50,713 nucleotides of DNA. It comes from an uncultured Alphaproteobacteria bacterium. GTDB taxonomy: Bacteria > Pseudomonadota > Alphaproteobacteria > RF32 > CAG-239. The stretch spans positions 1-50,713 of the forward strand of contig CALXVY010000009.1 in assembly GCA_944392255.1 (NCBI GenBank), read 5' to 3'. A program made the position numbers and the translations under genes. Positions 45,372 to 50,713 of the stretch are shown here, piece after piece. Within the stretch, counting starts at the first letter, position 1. Each line of letters begins with the position of its first letter. The notes under the pieces are model-generated. The model was not told the origin of the DNA, searched no databases, and was given only the letters and a program-made list of their open reading frames with translations.

Positions 45372-46013
45372 GTGAAAAAAATAATTTCGATTGCTGAAGC
45401 CGGAAAGCTTGTTAAAGACAATGCTTCCGTGATGATTGGCGGTTTTTTGCGTTGCGGAACGCCAGCTAAAATTATTGATGAATTGGTAAAAAATAAAATT
45501 TCTAACCTCACCCTTATTGCTAATGATACCTGTATTCCGGATTCCGGTAGAGGTAAATTGATTGTCAATAAACAGGTTAAAAAAGTGATTACCACTCATA
45601 TCGGAACAAATCCTGAAACCGGTAGACAAATGACCAATAATGAAATTGAGGTCGAATTGGTGCCGATGGGGACTTTGGTTGAACGCATCCGTGCCGCAGG
45701 TGCCGGTTTGGGCGGCGTTTTGACACCAACAGGGGTTGGTACCGTAGTTGAGAACGGAAAAAAAGTTTTAGAAATTGATGGTAAAAAATTCATTTATGAA
45801 AAACCTCTGAAGGCCGATTATGCTTTGATTTATGCCTCAAAAGTTGATAAATTCGGTAATGCTTTTTTGGAAGGAACCACACGCAATTTTAACACGGTTA
45901 TGGCTACAGCTGCCGATACGGTGATTGTTGAGGCTCAAGAAATTTCTGAGGAACCGCTTGACCCTAATTATGTTACAATTCCGGGTGTATTTATAGATTT
46001 TATTGCCAAATAA
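45372..46013 (+). CDS. atoD: Acetate/acetoacetate CoA-transferase subunit alpha
   Basis: A 213-aa CoA-transferase family I alpha subunit with IGGFLRCGTPAKIIDEL, IANDTCIPDSGRGKL and RAAGAGLGGVLTPTGVGT. With the next gene it forms a heteromer that moves CoA between acetate and short-chain acyl-CoA, often in fermentation. The exact acceptor is not resolved from sequence. Confidence 0.9.
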   Translation: MKKIISIAEAGKLVKDNASVMIGGFLRCGTPAKIIDELVKNKISNLTLIANDTCIPDSGRGKLIVNKQVKKVITTHIGTNPETGRQMTNNEIEVELVPMGTLVERIRAAGAGLGGVLTPTGVGTVVENGKKVLEIDGKKFIYEKPLKADYALIYASKVDKFGNAFLEGTTRNFNTVMATAADTVIVEAQEISEEPLDPNYVTIPGVFIDFIAK

Positions 46014-46022
46014 GGAGTTATA

Positions 46023-46688
46023 ATGGAACTTTCTAAAGAACAAAAACGTGAAATTATTGCTAAACGTGTTGCTCAAGAATTGCACGATGGAGATGTTGTG
46101 ACTTTAGGTATTGGACTGCCTACCGAGGTGGCTAATTATGTTCCTCACGACGTTAATATTGTTATTCAATCTGAAAATGGTATGATTGGGGTCGGACATA
46201 GAGATTTTAATGCTCCGGAACGTCCAATTGTGACTAACGCCGGTGGAATTCCGGTGACCACAAAGCAAGGAGCTTGTTTTTTTGATACAACCATGTCTTT
46301 TACCCTTATTCGCGGTGGTCATGTTGATGTAACTGTTCTAGGTGCTTTACAGGTCGATCAAGAAGGCAATCTTGCCAACTGGATGGTGCCGGAAGTTTTT
46401 GTCCCCGGTATGGGTGGCGCTATGGATTTGGTGGTTGGCGCCAAAAAAGTGATTATTGCCATGGAACATACGGCAAAAGGTGAAAAACGTATTGTCAAAA
46501 AATGCAGCCTTCCCCTAACCGCGGCTCATGAAGTAGATATGATTATTACGGAAATGTGCGTGATTGAAGTTACCCCGCAAGGTCTGCTCTTAAAAGAAAT
46601 TAATCCGCTTTTCTCTTTGGAAGATGTGCTTAATGCCACAGATGCCGAGTTAATTGTACCGGAAGCTTTTGTTCAAAAAGCTGTGTAG
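46023..46688 (+). CDS. atoA: Acetate/acetoacetate CoA-transferase subunit beta
   Basis: A 221-aa beta subunit with the catalytic Glu51 in IQSENGMIGVG, plus GLPTEVANYVP, GGHVDVTVLGALQVDQEGNLANW and the late VIEVTPQGLLLKEI. It follows the alpha subunit after 9 nt with AAGGAG. No thiolase or dehydrogenase lies next to the pair, so this looks like a stand-alone CoA-transfer unit. Three hairpins follow. Confidence 0.92.
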   Translation: MELSKEQKREIIAKRVAQELHDGDVVTLGIGLPTEVANYVPHDVNIVIQSENGMIGVGHRDFNAPERPIVTNAGGIPVTTKQGACFFDTTMSFTLIRGGHVDVTVLGALQVDQEGNLANWMVPEVFVPGMGGAMDLVVGAKKVIIAMEHTAKGEKRIVKKCSLPLTAAHEVDMIITEMCVIEVTPQGLLLKEINPLFSLEDVLNATDAELIVPEAFVQKAV

Positions 46689-46705
46689 TTTTTTTGAGTT
46701 TATCT

Positions 46706-46748
46706 AAATAAAGGCTAAGAGATTTTATCTTTCTCTTAGCCTTTATTT
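46706..46748 (+). terminator. Long intrinsic terminator after atoA
   Basis: A perfect 17-bp stem (46706-46722 with 46732-46748), core AAGGCTAAGAGA/TCTCTTAGCCTT, followed by T-rich sequence. It is the first of three consecutive hairpins. Confidence 0.9.
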
Positions 46749-46773
46749 TTGTATTGCATGGTTAGCAATACAA
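46749..46773. terminator. Second hairpin
   Basis: TTGTATTGC and GCAATACAA pair around ATGGTTA. A-run follows on the plus strand, so on the minus strand it is preceded by T only; orientation is uncertain. Confidence 0.55.
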
Positions 46774-46774
46774 A

Positions 46775-46801
46775 AAAAGAGGTGCAATCTGCACCCCTTT
46801 T
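46775..46801. terminator. Third hairpin
   Basis: AAAAGAGGTGCA and TGCACCCCTTTT pair with one mismatch around ATC. It could terminate transcription from either side and separates the chromosome-like part from the AT-rich island. Confidence 0.6.
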
Positions 46802-46876
46802 TGTGTCTTGTTCCAAGCCCAAACGATTAACGTTTAGAGAATTGGTAGAAACTTTTTATTATTATTTTTCAATCTA

Positions 46877-46930
46877 TTATACAACCAAAAATTATTATGT
46901 GAATATTATGTGAATTATATTCTTGTATAA
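46877..46930. repeat. Inverted repeat around tandem 11-bp repeats at island edge
   Basis: TTATACAA (46877-46884) and TTGTATAA (46923-46930) flank two tandem copies of ATTATGTGAAT (46894-46904, 46905-46915). It lies 40 nt after the end of the ATPase gene. It could be a recombination site, an element end or a protein-binding site. Confidence 0.5.
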
Positions 46931-46969
46931 AGCAATTCATTTTTCTTATTTATTTTTGAATAGTTAAAA

Positions 46970-48691
46970 TCATTTGGGGTTCCAGACCTCAATACTGTTA
47001 TATTCTTCTATTCTGAATAGTTTATTTGTTTTTGATAATTCTAAAATGGTGTTTTCTTTAATAAAATCTTCACCTAAAAAAGCCAAAGAACTTCTTATAG
47101 ATGGAACTATAAACTGACAGTCTAGCAGAGGAATGATTTTGGTAAAGACCTCTTTTTTAGGATTTGTATCAGTCAATTCAAGTTGGTCGTGAATAATAAA
47201 TTTTGGAGACTTTATGTTTTTCTCTGAAGTCATTTTGTTGTAAGCTAAATCAAAAATTATAACCTCTCCTTTTTTTTGCCCTGAGCCACTCCTAGATTTA
47301 TCAGTACTTAATTTAAAGCCTTTTTTATCATCTGCATAAATGAATGTAGATGCCTCTCCATAAACATCCTCTTGGAATGTACGGTACACTTGATTAAAAT
47401 ATGTGAGATTTTCATTAAATGTTGAAAGTCCTGCCTCAATTTTAGAAGAAATCTTTTTTATTTCATTATTTACATCATTTATTTTTTCTAAAATCTCATC
47501 AAGCTGTTTTTTTCTCTCACTATATTCACCCAATTTTTTATTAGATTCAGATAAATTTTCAGATAATTTATTGATTTCTTTAATTAATTCAATAGATATA
47601 TCTTCTTTTGATAACTTTTTTATATTAAATTCAATTTGACTTTTCTGAAGTTTTAAGTTCTCTAAATTAGAGAGGATAAATTTTTTTTCATTATCTATTG
47701 TTTGATTATGAATATTGACTAAATCTGAAAATTTTTTTTGCAATTTAGGAATATATAATAATGTTTCTTTATATATTTGTTCCAATATATTAGGGTCTAT
47801 AAAAGATATGTTTGAATTCAGGATGTTTATGCTGTCACTAAATTTTTTAATTTTAAAGTCAATATAAGAATATTCCTCTAGTAACTCTTTTAGCTTTGTT
47901 TTATTTTTGTTTTCCTCTTTTAATATTTCTAAAATACCTTCTGATGTATTTAATTTATTTAACTGTTCTTTAATATTCTTTATATTGCACTTTTCAAAAT
48001 TTATAAGTTGCTCTAATTCTCTCTCATTATAATCTGCATTTTGCATATAATAATTTTTCAAATTCATATATTTCTTTTGTTTTTGAATAAAAGTTGAAAG
48101 GTCTTTTGTTTGCTTAACATCTGTATATCCAAACAGAATTAACCTAATAGCTTTATATAAATCATCACTAGAAAATGCAGATAAATAATCTATGATGTTA
48201 TTCATAGATTCCTTATTACTTCTTATAAATTTTGCCATTAAATTTCTAAAGCTCACATATTGGCTGTTTATCCCAAAAAATAAGCTACATAGAAATTCCT
48301 GAATTGCATTAACTTTAGCCTCTTCACCATCTAAAATAAATATATTTTTGGGCTTTGTTTGAAAAAGGGGTCTAATTAATTTATGACCACATAGATTTAA
48401 TTCAACAGCAATTTTTTTATCTTCAATAAATTTCTGAACCACATTGGAGATATTCTTAGATGTTTTTGTTTCTTTATCTGAATAAATAATATCTACATCC
48501 TTAGCCCCTAGACACAAATCTATAAGGTTTATAAAAGTTGTTTTACCAATATCATTTCCTCTTCCTTCTATATCATCAGAATCAATAATTAAATTTAAAC
48601 CTTTTTTAAAGGAAATGTTTCTTATTAACTTAGTAATTAATAAGTTCTTTGTATTTCCATTTGTACTATATATTTTTAAACTTTCTAACAT
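46970..48691 (-). CDS. DUF2326-type SMC/ABC-like ATPase, ABC-3C system ATPase
   Basis: A 573-aa ATPase. It has Walker A GRGNDIGKTT (43-52) followed by FINLIDLCLGAK, a long coiled coil (about 200-430), a signature-like SRSGSGQKKGEVIIFDLAYN and a Walker B variant FIIHDQLELTD (about 498-507). The HD after the hydrophobic strand is typical of DUF2326 ATPases that power ABC-three-component conflict systems. ATG 48691 is preferred over an upstream GTG at 48706. It overlaps the middle component gene by 7 nt or more. It probably senses or acts at DNA. Confidence 0.82.
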   Translation of the reverse strand: MLESLKIYSTNGNTKNLLITKLIRNISFKKGLNLIIDSDDIEGRGNDIGKTTFINLIDLCLGAKDVDIIYSDKETKTSKNISNVVQKFIEDKKIAVELNLCGHKLIRPLFQTKPKNIFILDGEEAKVNAIQEFLCSLFFGINSQYVSFRNLMAKFIRSNKESMNNIIDYLSAFSSDDLYKAIRLILFGYTDVKQTKDLSTFIQKQKKYMNLKNYYMQNADYNERELEQLINFEKCNIKNIKEQLNKLNTSEGILEILKEENKNKTKLKELLEEYSYIDFKIKKFSDSINILNSNISFIDPNILEQIYKETLLYIPKLQKKFSDLVNIHNQTIDNEKKFILSNLENLKLQKSQIEFNIKKLSKEDISIELIKEINKLSENLSESNKKLGEYSERKKQLDEILEKINDVNNEIKKISSKIEAGLSTFNENLTYFNQVYRTFQEDVYGEASTFIYADDKKGFKLSTDKSRSGSGQKKGEVIIFDLAYNKMTSEKNIKSPKFIIHDQLELTDTNPKKEVFTKIIPLLDCQFIVPSIRSSLAFLGEDFIKENTILELSKTNKLFRIEEYNSIEVWNPK

Positions 48692-48909
48692 TTTATGATG
48701 ATACACCTATTATCTTTTATTTCTATAATTCCTATTAATTGTAGCCAGTCTATAGATAATATATACAAACAAAAACTTGTTCTATTATTCTTCTGATATT
48801 CTTTATACAAATCTATTATACTATAAGAATTATTCTTTAAAATTTTTATTAACATTGCAGCAATATAATAAATATTATCTTCAGGCTTACTATCCACATT
48901 AACAATCAT
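48685..48909 (-). CDS. ABC-3C middle component-like protein
   Basis: A 74-aa protein with the winged-helix-like pattern of ABC-three-component middle components: MIVNVDSKPEDNIYYIAAML, then a helix with SIIDLYKEYQ and ILSIDWLQLIGIIEI. In these systems the middle component bridges the ATPase and the effector. Its ATG overlaps the previous stop codon (ATGA, 4 nt), and its end overlaps the ATPase start. Family placement is by pattern and position. Confidence 0.72.
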   Translation of the reverse strand: MIVNVDSKPEDNIYYIAAMLIKILKNNSYSIIDLYKEYQKNNRTSFCLYILSIDWLQLIGIIEIKDNRCIIIKC

Positions 48910-49532
48910 AATGTTTCCTCTGACACTTTTGCATATATTTTACATTTTATAAAAGCATAGCACATTAAATAACTCAGTGCATATGTAGCAGAACTATTTG
49001 TATTAATTTCAAAAATAATTTCAGAATAAATCTTTTCCCATATTTTTGTAGCATTGAGCCTTATATAATTAATATCAGCATTTCTAACAATAGTAAGATA
49101 TTTATGCTGAATATAAGCAATCATTCTATTAAATGCATAAGGATTTGTTTCATCAAGAATTTTTTGAGATTTATTTATTAAGTCAAAATATAATCCATAA
49201 TCATTCACAAGAGCTTCTAGCTCAAAAAGATTGTTATATTTAATTTTATCTTTTACAAACATAGGTACTTCTGCTTTATCATCTTCTCTATCAATAACTA
49301 AATTTGCTATCTTTTCTATTACACAAACAAAATCATCAATAGTTGGTCTTTCATTACTAATATTTATTATAACTGGATTATTTGCAACAAAAGAATTTTC
49401 AACCAAAGACTTTTCTAAATTAATACTACCAGTTGCTTCAGCACTTGACTGTTTATACTCTGCACATCCATTATTGCATATAGTAGACTTATCAATAGAA
49501 GATTTATTAATATTTATAACTTCTTTACTCAT
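48906..49532 (-). CDS. Putative adaptor/effector component of the ABC-3C-like system
   Basis: A 208-aa protein. Residues 6-60 hold repeated short strands of Ile/Asn/Ser (ININKSSIDKSTICNNG; SINLEKSLVENSFVANN), a beta-helix-like pattern. The rest is helical (about 75-205) and may be the CTD that docks on the middle component. No nuclease, protease or TIR motif is visible. The ATG at 49532 overlaps the membrane gene's stop codon region by 8 nt; a TTG at 49553 is less likely. Its function is inferred from position only. Confidence 0.65.
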   Translation of the reverse strand: MSKEVININKSSIDKSTICNNGCAEYKQSSAEATGSINLEKSLVENSFVANNPVIINISNERPTIDDFVCVIEKIANLVIDREDDKAEVPMFVKDKIKYNNLFELEALVNDYGLYFDLINKSQKILDETNPYAFNRMIAYIQHKYLTIVRNADINYIRLNATKIWEKIYSEIIFEINTNSSATYALSYLMCYAFIKCKIYAKVSEETL

Positions 49533-49710
49533 TTTTAGAATCTGAGTCCCCAATATTTTGTATAGTGCTGTCTTTTATTGATGAATTGCTAATGTTAATA
49601 TTGTTTGTATTTTTTTTTATATTTAATTTATTAATCTTTACTATGAAAATTAACAATAATCCTATAGTTATTGGAATATATATCCAAGCACTTGAAAAAT
49701 CAAAAGACAT
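49525..49710 (-). CDS. Small single-pass membrane protein of the ABC-3C-like operon
   Basis: A 61-aa protein. One membrane helix (about 9-26: WIYIPITIGLLLIFIVKI) is followed by a basic stretch and a tail NINISNSSIKDSTIQNIG (37-54). The tail is nearly the same as residues 6-22 of the next protein. TGGAG before the ATG at 49710 favours this start; an in-frame ATG at 49752 would add 14 residues. It is a candidate membrane-acting effector or anchor. Confidence 0.65.
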   Translation of the reverse strand: MSFDFSSAWIYIPITIGLLLIFIVKINKLNIKKNTNNINISNSSIKDSTIQNIGDSDSKNE

Positions 49711-49813
49711 TTTTTTCTCCACAACATTTAATATAATGCTAGGATATTTCATCTTTCTTTAAGTGTAAATACAATTTTTTTAATTTTCTTCCTCAAATTC
49801 CCTATAAAACAAA

Positions 49814-49840
49814 GAGGAAAGATAAAATTATCTATTCCTC
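49814..49840 (-). terminator. Possible terminator of the recombinase gene
   Basis: GAGGAAAGATA pairs with TATCT and TTCCTC with one bulged A. On the minus strand TTTGTTTTA follows. Confidence 0.5.
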
Positions 49841-50006
49841 TCTGTCCTGTTCATACAGTTTTTGAGCATCCTTTAAAAATGTATCATGCAAAATTTTAAA
49901 AAGGAGCCCTCTTTTTTTATTTTCTTGAAAAAAATTTATTAAAACTAGGCTTTTTGATAAATATATGTGAATGAGTTTCAATAAGTATATAATAATCCAT
50001 TAATAT

Positions 50007-50031
50007 CTCCAACATTGATAGGATGTTGGAG
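50007..50031. terminator. Stem-loop after the recombinase gene
   Basis: CTCCAACAT and ATGTTGGAG form a perfect 9-bp stem around TGATAGG, next to the recombinase stop codon. A T-run lies on the plus-strand side only. Confidence 0.55.
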
Positions 50032-50032
50032 T

Positions 50033-50584
50033 TTAATTTTTTAGATATGCATACAAAGTAGGTCTTGAAATTTGATATTTCCTAGCTAATTCAGATAAAG
50101 AAACTTTTTGAGAGTTAGCTAATTCTCTCAATTCTGAAATCTCTTGAGGAGATAATTTATGCTTTCCTCCTTTGTATTTTCCTTTGAGCTTGGCAAGTGC
50201 TATTCCTTCTTTTTGTCTTTCAAGAATTAAAGACCTTTCTAGTTCTGCAACAGCACCAAGCATTGTCATCATCAGTTTTTGATAAGGGTCATTTTTTCCA
50301 GATTCAAAAGTAAGGTTCTCTTTGTGGAATTTTACAGTTACTCCTTTTGAAGTAATTTCTTCCACCAAATTTAACAAATCTCTAGTGTTTCTTGCAAGCC
50401 TGTCCATAGAATGCACATTGATGATGTCTCCAGCTCTAATGATGGAGAGCAATAATTCCAGTTGAGGTCTATTTCTGTCCTTACCTGACAATTTATCCTC
50501 AAACTCCCTATCACATTTTATGTTTAACAACTGTCTTTCTGTATTCTGCTCTATTGTTGAAACTCTCTTATAATTGAAAATCAT
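50033..50584 (-). CDS. Serine recombinase (resolvase/invertase family)
   Basis: A 183-aa small serine recombinase. The catalytic Ser9 lies in NYKRVSTIEQNTERQL, and the DRLARN motif and the long E helix (MMTMLGAVAELERSLILERQKEG) are present. It ends with a helix-turn-helix (VSLSELARKYQISRPTLYAYLKN). Length fits Tn3-type resolvases and Hin-type invertases. The DNA just upstream holds clustered inverted TGTAAA repeats that look like its site. It probably resolves or inverts the island. Confidence 0.92.
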   Translation of the reverse strand: MIFNYKRVSTIEQNTERQLLNIKCDREFEDKLSGKDRNRPQLELLLSIIRAGDIINVHSMDRLARNTRDLLNLVEEITSKGVTVKFHKENLTFESGKNDPYQKLMMTMLGAVAELERSLILERQKEGIALAKLKGKYKGGKHKLSPQEISELRELANSQKVSLSELARKYQISRPTLYAYLKN

Positions 50585-50593
50585 ATTGCCACC

Positions 50594-50713
50594 TGTAAAG
50601 TTAAAATCTAATACATAACTTTACAATAAACAAAAACTGTAAAATTGTCAAGTATTTTGACTTCAACTTTACAGTTTTAAAATTGTTAAATCAGCCTCTA
50701 CTCTAAATTTACA
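50594..50713. repeat. Cluster of TGTAAA/TTTACA half-sites: candidate res or inversion site
   Basis: TGTAAAGTTA (50594-50603) and TAACTTTACA (50616-50625) form a perfect inverted repeat. AAAACTGTAAA (50633-50643) and TTTACAGTTTT (50668-50678) form a second, enclosing GTCAA (50647-50651) and TTGAC (50657-50661). A further TTTACA ends the window (50708-50713). The placement directly upstream of the recombinase gene is typical of res sites and of autoregulated promoters. Confidence 0.6.

Larger units (their letters stand above)
49711..50032. other. AT-rich intergenic region upstream of the ABC-3C-like operon
   Basis: No gene is seen. It contains the hairpin at 49814-49840 and the stem-loop at 50007-50031 behind the recombinase gene. 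A weak minus-strand promoter (TTGTAT at 49774-49769, TGAAAT at 49751-49746) could start the four-gene operon. Confidence 0.5.
46802..50713. mobile_element. AT-rich accessory island with serine recombinase and ABC-3C-like operon
   Basis: From about 46.8 kb the base composition shifts to visibly higher A+T. The genes change to accessory types: a recombinase and a four-gene conflict-type operon, all on the minus strand. The left limit shows inverted TTATACAA/TTGTATAA (46877-46884, 46923-46930) flanking a tandem 11-bp repeat (46894-46915). The right limit is outside the window. The exact element type is unknown. Confidence 0.6.

Noticed and set aside
46802-50713. CRISPR array or cas genes in the island
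   Set aside because: No regularly spaced repeats with unique spacers and no Cas-like protein are present; the repeats near the recombinase are inverted half-sites.

Overview
This 50.7 kb window is chromosomal DNA of an AT-rich alphaproteobacterium. Several gene neighbourhoods typical of that class sit side by side: DUF177-rpmF-plsX-fabH-ihfA-merR with bamE next to DUF177; mfd beside recG; xerC beside priA beside an F1-only atpHAGDC operon with a Lys/Ala-rich AtpD N-terminus; rnr with rpmG nearby; and dgt-SPOR-nagZ-tatA-like. A MerR-controlled Fe-dependent alcohol dehydrogenase, CoA-disulfide reductase-like enzyme, flavodoxins, and an acetate/acetoacetate CoA-transferase fit a host-associated, probably fermentative member of the class. 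That lifestyle is inferred, not shown.

Layout. 0.1-4.7 kb (minus): a six-gene operon of redox and detoxification enzymes (Fe-ADH, exported cupin, exported carboxymuconolactone-decarboxylase-like protein, exported flavodoxin, flavodoxin with an Isf-type Cys motif, Cys-nucleophile alpha/beta hydrolase). It faces a MerR gene across a promoter with a 16-bp perfect palindrome in a 19-bp spacer. 5.3-9.6 kb (plus): M16-like peptidase, CoA-disulfide reductase-rhodanese, hypoxanthine-DNA glycosylase and an unknown protein. 9.7-13.9 kb (minus): nucleoside deaminase and the lipid/ribosome/IHF cluster. 14-20.8 kb: bamE, TerB-like protein, mfd, recG. 20.9-24.8 kb (minus): accessory block with two unknown proteins, a glycerol-1-phosphate dehydrogenase and a membrane-anchored protein with a possible Cys/His catalytic pair. 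25-32.7 kb (minus): atpC-D-G-A-H, priA and a small membrane protein.

32.8-34.4 kb: xerC, then 444 bp without a protein gene. This gap holds a promoter, a strongly structured putative ncRNA and two 72-nt direct repeats, then a small HTH gene. 34.4-38.8 kb (minus): rpmG (too short for a usual ORF cutoff), S41 peptidase, rnr, xth. 38.8-43.6 kb (plus): dgt, SPOR protein, M50 protease, nagZ, TatA-like peptide and a Gln/Asn-rich protein. 43.5-46.7 kb: MoeA/MobA-like fusion (minus) and CoA-transferase subunits (plus), closed by three hairpins in a row.

46.8 kb to the right edge is a visibly more AT-rich accessory island. It carries a serine recombinase with an upstream cluster of TGTAAA/TTTACA inverted repeats, and a tightly overlapping four-gene operon: a single-pass membrane protein, an adaptor/effector-like protein, a 74-aa protein resembling an ABC-3C middle component, and a DUF2326-type SMC-like ATPase. 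I read this as a candidate ABC-three-component conflict (anti-phage) system of unusual build. The membrane protein tail and the start of the next protein share a near-identical 17-residue Asn/Ser/Ile motif. This is the best candidate for a little-described system here.
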